From: Oligoflexales bacterium | GTDB taxonomy: Bacteria; Bdellovibrionota_B; Oligoflexia; Oligoflexales; Bog-1112 | Direction: 5' to 3' | NCBI GenBank assembly: GCA_017985985.1 | Contig: JAGNWK010000016.1 | Coordinates: 1-41,797 of the forward strand | DNA length: 41,797 nt | Part shown: positions 1-7,704 of the stretch, one piece after another | Layout of the letters: each line of letters opens with the position of its first letter | Position numbering within the stretch: position 1 is the stretch's first letter | Program-made: the position numbers and the translations under genes | The notes under the pieces: model-generated | What the model saw: the letters and a program-made list of their open reading frames with translations, nothing else | What the model was told of the DNA's origin: nothing | Databases searched by the model: none

Positions 1-1
1 C

Positions 2-232
2 CTTCTAGCTGCTAAGTGTATAATTGTAGATTTTGACTTTGGAAGCGAGAATGCAGGTGAAATTGATATAATTTCGTTTTTAAAGGGAAAAAATTATACT
101 GGCAAAATAATCATGTGTTCTATTTTTGAAGATTTTGGTGAATACCAAAATCATATTATCAGTAATTTTGATTATGTCATAAAGAAAAGCCCTATGAAAT
201 GGAAAGAGTTAAGAACTCTGATCGACACTTAG
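2..232 (+). CDS. C-terminal part of a response-regulator receiver-like protein (5' end outside window)
   Basis: This reading frame is open from the window edge to a TAG at 230-232. It encodes about 76 residues, starting near '[18 protein letters not shown]' and ending with '[13 protein letters not shown]'. An acidic D-x-D after a hydrophobic beta strand, a second strand 'KIIMCSI' and a late 'VIKKSP' lysine match the order of a CheY-like receiver domain (phospho-Asp strand, Thr/Ser strand, conserved Lys-Pro). No output domain follows. The stop overlaps, tail to tail, the stop of the kinase remnant on the other strand. It is A/T-rich compared with the rest of the window. Assignment rests on motif order only, because the N-terminus is not visible. 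Confidence 0.5.
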   Translation, partial: LLAAKCIIVDFDFGSENAGEIDIISFLKGKNYTGKIIMCSIFEDFGEYQNHIISNFDYVIKKSPMKWKELRTLIDT

Positions 233-405
233 ATTTCCTTCCTAATATTTTCAGATGGCAGCTCAATATAAAAAATAGTTCCTTTGTTTGAATTAGATTC
301 ACACCATATTCTTCCTCCATGTAAAACTATTATCTTTTTACAAATAGATAATCCTAACCCAATTCCTCCATTTTTTTTTCTTGAAAATGAAAATGGGGTC
401 AGCCC
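229..405 (-). pseudogene. Histidine kinase C-terminal fragment (HATPase domain end), truncated
   Basis: Reading the minus strand from 405 down to the stop at 229-231 gives a histidine-kinase end. It contains the G2 box '[19 protein letters not shown]' followed by 'GTIFYIELP', the usual last strand of the HATPase_c domain. The frame is closed immediately upstream by a TAG (406-408) that lies inside the palindromic repeat at 391-428, and no H-box, N-box or start is present between there and fusA. The gene is therefore a remnant whose 5' part was removed or replaced at the repeat. It converges on the receiver-domain fragment, so both may derive from a lost two-component locus. Confidence 0.7.
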
Positions 406-428
406 CTATAATAAGGCTGACCCCATTT
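391..428. repeat. Palindromic repeat with perfect 14-bp arms (AAATGGGGTCAGCC)
   Basis: Arms at 391-404 and 415-428 are exact reverse complements around a 10-nt loop. The GGGGTCAG/CTGACCCC core resembles dispersed REP/MITE-type palindromes of many bacterial genomes. It forms the exact breakpoint of the kinase remnant and lies downstream of fusA. It lacks a T-tract in either direction, so it is not a classical intrinsic terminator. No second copy was seen in this window. Confidence 0.75.
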
Positions 429-504
429 CATCTTCTTCGTTCTCCCCGACAGAATGAGATTGTCGGTCAGGGGCTCTTGTGTGAGACAACAGCCGCTGAC
501 AGAT

Positions 505-2631
505 TTACTTGTTAGAGGAACCCTTAGCTTGTTCTTCCCTAAATTTAGAGACGAGCTGTTCCTGGATAGAAACAGGAACCGGTCTATATTTGGAGAATTC
601 CATCGTAAAGCTAGCTTTACCTTGGGTCATAGACCTAAGGTCTGTTGAGTAACCAAACATCTCAGCAAGTGGGACTTCCGCTTCGATAATGGTGAAGTTA
701 TCACGGATGTCACTGCCGCAGAGGTAGCCGCGTCGAGAAGAAAGATCTCCTTGTACGGACCCTTGGAACTCAGTTGGGGTCTCAGCCTCTACCTTCATGA
801 TCGGTTCAAGGATCACGGGTTTAGACTCGAGGAAGGCTTGTTTAAATGCCATTCTCGAAGCGATCTTAAAGGCCATCTCTGAGGAGTCGACGTTGTGGAA
901 AGATCCGTCTTCGAGATCAACCGCAACACGAATCACCTGGAAGCCGCCCAGAGGACCTTTGTCCAAGGATTCACGGAAGCCTTTTTCACAGCCAGGAATA
1001 TATTCCTTCGGAATGGCGCCCCCGACGATTTTATTGACAAACTCAAAGTTGATAGCAGCGCTCTCTTCAACTGGCCTTAGGGTCCCTACGACGTGAGCGT
1101 ATTGACCCGCACCACCAGTCTGCTTTTTATGCTTGTAGTTGAACGCAGCATTAGCCGTTGGAGACTCGCGGTAGTTGACCTTTGGCTGTCCAACGATGAC
1201 GTTTGCTTTGTACTCTCTTTGTATCCTCTGGACGTAGATCTCCAGATGAAGCTCACCCATACCTCGGATGATGGTTTCGTTGGTCTCTTCGTCGACAGTC
1301 ACACGGAAGGTTGGATCTTCTTTTGTGAAGCGATTGAGGGCCTTAGAAACTTTCGCAAGGTCATCTTGTTTCTCTGGCTTGATGGCAAGTTCGATAACAG
1401 GATCTGGTACGAACATGCTTTCCATAGTGAAGTTGACACCATCATCACAGTAGGTATCCCCAGAGGCGCATTCGACACCGACCATAGCGACGATATCACC
1501 GGCTCGAGCTTCCTCGATCTCTATACGGTCGTTCGCAAACATCTGGACCAAGCGGCCTACACGCTGGGACTTACGTTGACGGGGATTATAGATCATATCC
1601 CCTTTTTTCATCGTTCCCTGGTAAATCCTTGTGTAGGTAAGCTGTCCATAGGTGTCTTCAGTGATCTTGAAGGCCATAGAAACGAGAGGTGCCTTAGGAT
1701 CAGGTTTGATCTCAACTTTTTTGTCTTGATCAGACCCCTGCTTATCGTTGTCGATAGCGGAGTAAGTTTTGTCGAGCGGACTTGGTAAATAGGAAATAAT
1801 CGCGTTGAGAAGGAGCTGTACCCCTTTATTTTTGAAAGCAGAACCCATGTATACAGGGGTGATTTTTCTACCGACAGTCGATTCTCGGATGACGTTGAAG
1901 AGGAGCTCGTCTGGAACAGGAGCTTCTTCGAGCAGGAGTTCGGTCATCTCGTCAGAGAAAAGGGAGAAGGAGTCGTACATAGCCGCCCGGTACTCTTGGG
2001 CAGATTCGAGCATCTCAGCGGGGATCTCTTCTTCTCTGATGTTTTCCCCGTTTTTCCCGTCAAAATAGAAGGCTTTCATTTTGATTAGGTCGATGAGGCC
2101 GGAGAATTGATCTTCAGCCCCTATAGGGATCTGCATCATGACGGCATTGTGTCCGAGCTTTTCTCGCAATTGACCAACAACTTTGAAGGCGTTGGCGCCA
2201 GCTCGGTCGAGTTTATTGATAAAAGCAAGGCAGGGGACCCCGTAACGCTTCATCTGTCTGTCGACGGTGATCGACTGTGACTGAACACCGGAGGTTCCGC
2301 AAAGGACAAGAACGGCACCGTCAAGAACGCGTAGAGAACGTTCTACTTCGATCGTGAAGTCGACGTGGCCTGGGGTGTCGATAATCTGGATGGGGTGGTC
2401 GTCCCACTGGAGCGTCACAGCAGCAGAGGTGATGGTGATCCCTCTTTCCTTCTCCAGTTCCATGAAGTCCATCTTCGCACCGTCTCCACCCCCCCGAACC
2501 TCTTGGATTCGGTGAATCAGACCCGTGTAAAAGAGTATGCGCTCTGTGAGCGTAGTTTTACCTGAGTCGATGTGGGCAGAGATCCCAATATTCCGATATT
2601 TCTTAAGATCGAACTTCTTGTTGACGGCCAT
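505..2631 (-). CDS. fusA: Translation elongation factor G (spdEFG1/mtEFG1-like)
   Basis: At 708 residues this is full-length EF-G, the ribosomal translocase GTPase. The G domain has P-loop 'AHIDSGKT' (about residues 19-26), 'DTPGHVDF' and 'NKLD'. Domains II to V follow through '[12 protein letters not shown]' and '[19 protein letters not shown]'. The ATG at 2631 is preceded by AGGAT at a normal distance. The Ser-Gly-Lys-Thr-Thr-Leu P-loop replaces the Ala-Gly-Lys-Thr-Thr-Thr of canonical EF-G. In the known EF-G phylogeny this marks the spdEFG1/mtEFG1 branch, which works in translocation and normally has a second EF-G for ribosome recycling elsewhere in the genome. It stands alone here, divergent from the next gene and without rpsL, rpsG or tuf neighbours. 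Confidence 0.97.
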   Translation of the reverse strand: MAVNKKFDLKKYRNIGISAHIDSGKTTLTERILFYTGLIHRIQEVRGGGDGAKMDFMELEKERGITITSAAVTLQWDDHPIQIIDTPGHVDFTIEVERSLRVLDGAVLVLCGTSGVQSQSITVDRQMKRYGVPCLAFINKLDRAGANAFKVVGQLREKLGHNAVMMQIPIGAEDQFSGLIDLIKMKAFYFDGKNGENIREEEIPAEMLESAQEYRAAMYDSFSLFSDEMTELLLEEAPVPDELLFNVIRESTVGRKITPVYMGSAFKNKGVQLLLNAIISYLPSPLDKTYSAIDNDKQGSDQDKKVEIKPDPKAPLVSMAFKITEDTYGQLTYTRIYQGTMKKGDMIYNPRQRKSQRVGRLVQMFANDRIEIEEARAGDIVAMVGVECASGDTYCDDGVNFTMESMFVPDPVIELAIKPEKQDDLAKVSKALNRFTKEDPTFRVTVDEETNETIIRGMGELHLEIYVQRIQREYKANVIVGQPKVNYRESPTANAAFNYKHKKQTGGAGQYAHVVGTLRPVEESAAINFEFVNKIVGGAIPKEYIPGCEKGFRESLDKGPLGGFQVIRVAVDLEDGSFHNVDSSEMAFKIASRMAFKQAFLESKPVILEPIMKVEAETPTEFQGSVQGDLSSRRGYLCGSDIRDNFTIIEAEVPLAEMFGYSTDLRSMTQGKASFTMEFSKYRPVPVSIQEQLVSKFREEQAKGSSNK

Positions 2632-2660
2632 TGCTTATCCTAATTCAAAAAATTAAATCT

Positions 2661-2700
2661 TGCCCTTATATAGTATTTTATCAAAAAATCAAAGGGTTTT
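2661..2700 (-). promoter_or_regulatory. Possible fusA promoter
   Basis: On the minus strand upstream of fusA there is a TATATA-like -10 (plus 2667-2672) about 16 nt from a CTTTGA/TTTGAT -35-like stretch, within A/T-rich DNA. The fit is moderate and rests on consensus only. Confidence 0.3.
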
Positions 2701-2767
2701 ATAAAAAGTACTGAAGTTTCCCAGAAAACAAACGAAAAGCAGGGGGTACCGCTGGAGGTCAAAAACG

Positions 2768-3658
2768 ATGGAATCCCCCTTATCGTCAAATCGAGGCTTA
2801 GCGTCAAGTCAAGACATGGAGAGAGAGGATTCGTTCTCTGCGCAGGGTCGGGGGCGCTCGTCTTCTTATGGGAAGATCTTCGTAGCCGGATTTTTGGGGG
2901 TTGTCGGCCTTGCTGTAGGACTTTTTGTGATGGCAGATCAGTCGCTTAGGGATGAGGTCACCCATCATTTGCCAGAGTTTTTGCAGCCGGCAGAGTCGGA
3001 GTCGTCTGCCTTGCTGATCCCTACCGCTAAAAGTCGCTCCCAAAAATCGGGTCTGAGTTCTGCGCACAAAACGCTCAGCCCTTTACCAAAAGATGAGTTT
3101 AAGGTTCCGACGAAAACAAATGTCTCAGAACTATTCGCCCTCTATGGTGGGCTGCCGAACCCTCGAGAAGGGCTTTCCTCTGCAGATCCAACATGGACAA
3201 AAGAGGACGAAAAGCTGTGGAGCTCAAAGATCTTGCATGAAAAAAGTTGGCAGAGATATGAGGGGGTAAGGGAACTACAGCAGAGTAGATTTTCAGGGGG
3301 TGCGGATCTTCTCAAAAGTGCTTTGAACGATAAAAAGTTATGGGTTCGTATGGGGGCTTTGTGTGCCCTAGCTGATCTTGGAGTGGATCTGCCGGCTTCG
3401 TTATTAGAAATGGTTTTTCAGGCCCCAGCCTCTGAGCGGCTTGCCAATTATTTCCAGAAATTTTATTTTCGCTCGACTGTTGGGCAGAATTTTGTCATGC
3501 GAGCAGCTCTCTCCTACGGCAAGGAGGATGTACGCTTAGCTGTTCTTCGGGTTTTGGCACATGGGGCTAGAAAAGATCCGGTTAATCGTCCGTTTTTCGA
3601 AGCAGCGAAAAAAGACCCTTCTTCAAAAATTAGAACTTGGGCTTCTTCTTTTCTCTAA
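2768..3658 (+). CDS. Single-pass membrane protein with HEAT-like C-terminal domain
   Basis: The product has 296 residues. A hydrophilic N-terminus of about 38 residues is followed by one membrane helix ('IFVAGFLGVVGLAVGLFVM'), then a Ser/Pro-rich linker. The C-terminal half (from about residue 150) has alternating helices of the kind 'LLKSALNDKKLWVRMGALCA' and 'LAVLRVLAHGARKDP', resembling HEAT repeats, which usually mediate protein-protein contacts. The start is the ATG at 2768, with GGAGG at 2754-2758. It is transcribed away from fusA and converges with the lipoate-ligase-like gene, their stops overlapping by 3 nt. I do not recognise a named family. The HEAT-like reading is an inference from helix periodicity. 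Confidence 0.7.
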   Translation: MESPLSSNRGLASSQDMEREDSFSAQGRGRSSSYGKIFVAGFLGVVGLAVGLFVMADQSLRDEVTHHLPEFLQPAESESSALLIPTAKSRSQKSGLSSAHKTLSPLPKDEFKVPTKTNVSELFALYGGLPNPREGLSSADPTWTKEDEKLWSSKILHEKSWQRYEGVRELQQSRFSGGADLLKSALNDKKLWVRMGALCALADLGVDLPASLLEMVFQAPASERLANYFQKFYFRSTVGQNFVMRAALSYGKEDVRLAVLRVLAHGARKDPVNRPFFEAAKKDPSSKIRTWASSFL

Positions 3659-4350
3659 AGAGGGCGTTCCCCACTCTTTCCTGAGGCTTTACTGAGTATA
3701 TGGTTCACTTGGCTGAGATCGGGTGGGATGATTTCGCCTCTCAGTTGAGTATTTAAATGGGAGGGAAGATGTTTTTTTAGGGTTCTGAGAACGGAATCGA
3801 CAGACGCTTTGGGCCACTCGTCTTCCAGGCAAGTCAGAAAATTGCGGTGGCTCTTCCCCTCCCGGTAGGCAGGTTCCCGGCTTGGGTGTTTCAGGTATCT
3901 TTCAATGAGTTGAATCTCTTTTTTAATCAGTAGGGAGGCCTGGTAGAGCAGAAAATTTCTGCTCCGAAAGAGGGATGTCCCTGCGACTTTTTTCTGCGCT
4001 ATGCAGAGGTCGCTGTAGCCTCTCTGCTCCATTTGGCTAGCCTCTTGCCAAGTTTCATGGAGGCTTTCAATGACAGCTTGGTTGATTTTTTGGAAGTAAA
4101 ACCCATTGTCATAGAGACGATGGACCCAGGTGCCAATCCCGATGACAACACAGTGAGTATGTAGGACGACGGCTCCCCCTCCTCCGCAACGCTTGAGAAT
4201 CTCTACCTGATCTTCTTCACAGTTTTCGATATGGCATTCAAGCTCAGCTCGATTGGCGTTCCCCAGTACGACAAGGGTCTTCTGCGGTCGCCATACTTGG
4301 ATAGATAGCGTTTCTTGGCATTCTGAGAAGATCTCTTCATCGATCCACAT
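3655..4350 (-). CDS. Lipoate/octanoate-protein ligase family protein (LplA-like)
   Basis: This is a member of the biotin/lipoate A/B ligase fold, which attaches lipoyl or octanoyl groups to lysines of E2 or GcvH proteins. Signatures are 'QTLSIQVWRP'-like N-terminal strand, 'LKRCGGGGAVVLH' (family RRxxGGGAVxHD), and 'YSDLCIAQKKVAGTSLFRS', in which the conserved catalytic lysine of 'KxxG' is kept. I prefer the ATG at 4350 (protein starts MWIDEEIF), which overlaps the rnhB end by 14 nt. A TTG at 4413 would add 21 residues and a 77-nt overlap. The HD that usually follows the GGGAV motif is replaced by His-Thr-His, so substrate preference is uncertain. It forms a two-gene unit with rnhB. Confidence 0.75.
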   Translation of the reverse strand: MWIDEEIFSECQETLSIQVWRPQKTLVVLGNANRAELECHIENCEEDQVEILKRCGGGGAVVLHTHCVVIGIGTWVHRLYDNGFYFQKINQAVIESLHETWQEASQMEQRGYSDLCIAQKKVAGTSLFRSRNFLLYQASLLIKKEIQLIERYLKHPSREPAYREGKSHRNFLTCLEDEWPKASVDSVLRTLKKHLPSHLNTQLRGEIIPPDLSQVNHILSKASGKSGERPL

Positions 4351-4981
4351 AAGGCGTCTCGAGCGCTTTTCGTACAGGCGCAAAGTTTTTCCTGTGGAGG
4401 GCGCAGGCGCCAAGCTTCATCAGAGCCTTTTGGTGCTGAGAGGTAGCGTAGCCGACATGATTTTCGAAGCCATAGAAAGGATGCTTTTTTGCTTCTTTCC
4501 TCATGATCTCATCTCTGGCCTCTTTAGCGATAATAGAGGCAGCTGCGATGCTGTAACAAAGGGCATCACCTTTGATAATAGCCATCTGGGGGTGAGGATA
4601 GTTAGGCAGGGTATGGCGACCGTCGATAAGAAGAATGTCAAAGCAGAGCTTTAGGGAGTCAATAGCCCGCTGCATAGCGAGATAGGTTGCTTTCTGGAGC
4701 CCCAAGGTCTCAATCTCCTCGACGGAACTTTCCGCTACAGAGTGTGCTATCGATACTTCTGCGATGAAGGGGAGTAGCCGACTTCTCTGCTGAGACGAAA
4801 GGGTCTTGGAATCTCTTAGGAGCTTGAGTTGGGTGTTGGGATGGCTCAGAAGTTTTGGGAAGTCCAGCACAACACAGCCTGCAAAGACTGGACCCGCGAG
4901 GCAGCCTTTGCCAACCTCATCCACACCTGCACATACGAGTCCCTTTGTTCTCAAATCTTTTTCAATCTTTCCTTTCAACAT
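4337..4981 (-). CDS. rnhB: Ribonuclease HII
   Basis: RNase HII cleaves the RNA strand of RNA-DNA hybrids and initiates removal of single ribonucleotides from DNA. The DEDD metal site is visible: 'GVDEVGKGCLAGP' (Asp-Glu), 'LLIDGRHTLP' (Asp) and 'SIAAASIIAKEARDEIM' (last Asp). Total length of about 214 residues is normal. An AAAGGAG ribosome-binding site sits only 2 nt before the ATG at 4981 and 5 nt before an in-frame TTG at 4978. An upstream TTG at 5002 is also possible. The 3' end overlaps the LplA-like gene, indicating translational coupling. Confidence 0.95.
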   Translation of the reverse strand: MLKGKIEKDLRTKGLVCAGVDEVGKGCLAGPVFAGCVVLDFPKLLSHPNTQLKLLRDSKTLSSQQRSRLLPFIAEVSIAHSVAESSVEEIETLGLQKATYLAMQRAIDSLKLCFDILLIDGRHTLPNYPHPQMAIIKGDALCYSIAAASIIAKEARDEIMRKEAKKHPFYGFENHVGYATSQHQKALMKLGACALHRKNFAPVRKALETPYVDR

Positions 4982-5032
4982 ATCTCCTTTTGTTGCCGCC
5001 AAAGGTAGTTCCTGCTGCTGCGTTCTTTTTCT

Positions 5033-5112
5033 GTGAGGGTCCGTTCCCTCCCCTCACACACCATCTCTGATTTACTTCCCACTTCGTGAGGGTCCGTTCC
5101 CTCCCCTCACAC
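5033..5112. repeat. Two 27-bp direct repeats, each a hairpin (GTGAGGG...CCCTCAC)
   Basis: Identical 27-bp copies lie at 5033-5059 and 5086-5112, 53 bp apart. Similarity continues into a shared 'CTGATTTA' tail after each copy (to about 5074 and 5129). Within each copy GTGAGGG and CCCTCAC can pair. The repeats occupy the gap upstream of rnhB. Between the repeats and the IS element (5130-5250) I see nothing recognisable. Confidence 0.7.
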
Positions 5113-5253
5113 CCCCCTCCCTGATTTAGCTATCATATGCGGCGACAAATGACTCTTTTGTCATCACTACGCCGAAGCAAAGTGCAGGTGGTCAGGTGCT
5201 CTCATGCATAAGATCTTGATCTCACGTTCCTCTCCCTGCTTTGAGAATTTACC

Positions 5254-5298
5254 AAAAAAAGCCAGAAAGCCTGTTCCTTTAGGGACAGGCTTTCTGGC
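5254..5298 (-). terminator. Rho-independent terminator of tnpA / IS end hairpin
   Basis: Arms GCCAGAAAGCCTGT (5261-5274) and its exact reverse complement (5285-5298) can extend inward to a TTTA loop. Read on the minus strand the hairpin is followed directly by seven T (plus 5254-5260 is all A). It lies 15 nt beyond the tnpA stop, so it should terminate tnpA. It may also serve as the subterminal hairpin of the IS200/IS605 end. Confidence 0.85.
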
Positions 5299-5312
5299 TG
5301 CAGCTTCAAAAC

Positions 5313-5747
5313 TTAGCTTGGCGTTTTTTGGCTTTGGATATATTTTTTGATCACTTCAATAGAAGCTCCACCACAAGATCCTGCAAAGTAACTTCTAGAC
5401 CAGAGATGTTCTCCCCACAAGGCTTTCTTGATGGAAGAATAACCTTTTTTTCTGATCACGCGAGATGAGGCGCCTTTAAGACTATTCACTAGTTTTGAAA
5501 CAGCTACTTTTGGAGGATAAAAGATAAGAAGGTGGACATGATCATCTTCTCCATCTATCTCTACCAGTTCAGATTCAAATTTTTCACAAATTTGAGAAAA
5601 AATCACATTCAAAGCATCAATAATAAGTTTTGTAAAAATTTTCCTGCGGTATTTCGTGACAAACACCAAATGAACATGCATTTGAAAAGCGCAGTGTCTA
5701 CCTGTTCTGATACTATGGCTAAAAAAATCAGTCCATCTTTTGTTCAT
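5313..5747 (-). CDS. tnpA: IS200/IS605 Y1 transposase TnpA
   Basis: The 144-residue product is a single-strand transposase of the HUH, single-tyrosine family. 'GEDDHVHLLIFYPP' carries the HUH pair (His-Val-His). 'LWGEHLWSRSYFAGSCGG' is the family's conserved segment, and 'EVIKKYIQSQ' contains the catalytic tyrosine near residue 137. The length is normal and the frame uninterrupted, so the enzyme may be active. The ATG start (5745-5747) lies inside the first codons of the divergent tnpB, so each gene's promoter must lie within the other. Confidence 0.95.
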   Translation of the reverse strand: MNKRWTDFFSHSIRTGRHCAFQMHVHLVFVTKYRRKIFTKLIIDALNVIFSQICEKFESELVEIDGEDDHVHLLIFYPPKVAVSKLVNSLKGASSRVIRKKGYSSIKKALWGEHLWSRSYFAGSCGGASIEVIKKYIQSQKTPS

Positions 5748-7267
5748 ACCTTCGAATTGCAGATCGCTGAAGCCGGTAGTAGCTTTCGATCTTTAGACGT
5801 CAGTAGCGATCACTATCGCAGATTGTATAATGCTGTTTTAGGCCACCTACTTTTTTTAGCCAAAAAAATGAAGTCTAGCTCCGGATGGACCTCTGCTCGC
5901 AAAATGCCAAAAGCTACTGATGAGGACAGGCTAGCACGTTCGATGGCTTTTGAAAGTTTAAAAAAACAATATAAAATCACCAAGAACGACAGTGAAAAGT
6001 ATATTAAATCTTTAGTCAAGACTTCTGATTTTAGATTGTGGTGTAATTCAGCAGTGAATCAAAAATGTGCTGAAAGAGCCTTTAAAGCTGTAAATCTCTT
6101 TATTTTTGGAAAAGCTAAGAGGCTGCGATTTAAAAATAAATCTAAAGCTTTTAATTTTGAAGGTAAGTCGAATGATACGGGTGTGCGCATCCTCGAAAAG
6201 GATAAAAGATTTATTTGCATAGTGGGGAAAATCCCTATCATTGTCACGCTCTATCTTCCCGCTGTAAATATGCGCGAATTCTTATCAAAACTATCGAAGG
6301 AAAAAGCGCTATTTCGTGCAAGGAGTATTTGAAGGCCTCCCTTACGAGGATAAAGAAAAGCAAGCGCGACATCTAGAGAGAGTGCAGAGTAGAGAAGAGG
6401 GTACAGAGTTTGATGCTAGGCGTCAGCAACTTCCTTTGCATTTGCGTGATAAAGTAGCCTATGATATTGGCCCCAAGATGATTGCTATTTCCACGGCTCT
6501 TACAAGCTTCGAGCGTCCTCTATGTAAAGATCTCGATACGAAGCAGCAAGAAATTCGTCGTATTCAACGTAAATTAGATAGGTCACGGCGTAAAACGAAT
6601 CCTACAAATTATCATGAAAATAAAACCATAAAGAAGGGAACTAAGCATTGGAAGTATTCCAAAAACTATCGGCAATTAAAAAATCAACTTGCCGATTTAG
6701 AAAGAAAAAAAACTGCCATCAGAAAAAGTAACCATGGAAATCTCTGCCATGAAATTTTAGCGTATGGGAACCTAGTCCATACAGAGAAAGTGTCCATAAA
6801 AGGTTGGCAAAAGTTGTGGGGTCGAAGTATTCAACATCATGCACCGTGCTTTAACAAGCGAATTAACTCGAAAAGCAGCATATGCTCGAGGGCGGGTAGA
6901 GAAGATCTCGACTTTTGACACGGCCTTATCTCAACATTGCGTATGTGGTCACAAAAAGAAGAAACCTCTGTGTGAGAGAGTGCATATCTGTGAGGTGTGT
7001 AATTTTAGAGCTAAACGTGACACTTTATCAGCTTATTTAGCTTTATTTGCCGACTTTAAATCTGATGAGAAAAAATGGCAGGTAAATTATAACGAGGCTT
7101 TGTATTTTTCCAAAGGGCATAGAACTTTGTCCTTGCGTGCGCCCGACGTTGCGGAAACAGTCAACAGAAGATTGTCTGAAATTTTTTCAGACTGCCAGAA
7201 CCGTATCTGGCCAGATTCTGTGCACCAGAAGAGTCAAGATTTCATCCAAGAGCTGGCTTATCTTTAA
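5715..7267 (+). pseudogene. tnpB: TnpB (RNA-guided nuclease family), broken by three frameshifts
   Basis: The start is ATG 5715. The N-terminal part is intact ('FVHTFELQI', 'LYNAVLGHLLFLAKKM', 'AERAFKAVNLFIFGKAKRLR'). The homologous sequence then jumps frame near 6258 (to 'YARILIKTIEGK'), again in the A-run near 6299-6305 (to 'RYFVQGVFEGLPY') and again near 6847-6852 (to 'LTRKAAYARGRV'). Pieces of the RuvC-like core remain: 'VAYDIGPKMIAIST' (Asp), 'HTEKVSIKGWQK' (Glu), and a zinc ribbon 'HCVCGHKKKK..CEVC' followed by 'RAKRDTLSAYLA' (last Asp). TnpB proteins are omega-RNA-guided nucleases that favour transposon retention. This copy cannot make a full protein without at least three frame changes. 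Confidence 0.9.
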
Positions 7268-7300
7268 GTGAGAAACGGATGAAAGCAAAACTTAAGAATC

Positions 7301-7355
7301 CCCCTGCTCAAAAAAACGACCCTAGGGGAGTTTTTTAGCTGGGGGAGGTTCAATT
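7301..7355. repeat. Imperfect hairpin at the right end of the IS element
   Basis: CCCCCTGCTCAAAAAAA near 7302-7318 pairs imperfectly with TTTTTTAGCTGGGGG near 7333-7347. It lies about 35 bp after the tnpB stop, the expected place for an IS605-type right-end structure or the 3' end of an omega RNA. Confidence 0.5.
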
Positions 7356-7524
7356 TTAACGTTAAACAGGAGGGGGAGTCTTTGCCTAAATTATCGCCAG
7401 AGGGGTCTGCCTATTTAATTTTCAGCTTGACCTTGTTTTTCAATTTTCTTTGAGGTAATTCAACGCTCGTACTTTTTGAACAATGAAATGAAATTCCTGA
7501 ATTGAAATTGAAACGGAGCTTACG

Positions 7525-7704
7525 ATGAGCCAAGTAAAAACGATTTTTTCCCCTCCTCAGAATAGAAGAATGTCATACTCTCTTATCAGAATGACGGTTG
7601 CTTTGATTTCTTTTCTACTTGCGGTTGTTGCCAGTCCTTCTGTGACAAAAAGTGGTGTACAGGATCAGAACAAAGTTTGCCTAAAAAACTGTGTTCACGC
7701 CTAA
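7525..7704 (+). CDS. 59-residue Cys-containing peptide, candidate modified or signalling peptide precursor
   Basis: A short open frame begins at ATG 7525, with CGGAG 6 nt upstream, and ends at TAA 7702-7704. The protein has a basic N-terminus ('NRRMSYSLIRM'), a hydrophobic helix ('VALISFLLAVVASPS') typical of a Sec signal or membrane anchor, and a C-terminal tail containing 'KVCLKNCVHA'. The stop overlaps the GTG start of the binding-protein gene by 14 nt, so it is the first gene of the YcaO operon. Position, size and two C-terminal cysteines make it a plausible substrate of the YcaO protein or an exported pheromone-like peptide. This is inference. It could also be a chance leader peptide. 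Confidence 0.55.
   Translation: MSQVKTIFSPPQNRRMSYSLIRMTVALISFLLAVVASPSVTKSGVQDQNKVCLKNCVHA

Larger units (their letters stand above)
5254..7355. mobile_element. IS200/IS605-family insertion sequence (tnpA intact, tnpB decayed)
   Basis: Divergent tnpA (minus) and tnpB (plus) genes are flanked by a strong hairpin at 5261-5298 and an imperfect hairpin at about 7301-7355. This is the organisation of IS605-type elements, which move as single strands and end in hairpins rather than terminal inverted repeats. The exact ends and the cleavage tetranucleotide cannot be fixed from one copy. Confidence 0.8.

Noticed and set aside
391-428. Intrinsic terminator for fusA
   Set aside because: The palindrome lacks a following T-tract on the minus strand and looks like a dispersed repeat.
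1093-1788. 231-codon frame opposite fusA
   Set aside because: It lies wholly within the complete fusA gene on the other strand and has no family motif.
5033-5129. CRISPR array
   Set aside because: There are only two copies of the repeat and no further regular spacing or cas genes.
7268-7524. sigma54 promoter (TGGC-N8-TTGC) for the YcaO unit
   Set aside because: No match with correct GG/GC spacing was found. Only a weak TTGACC stretch at about 7430 is present.
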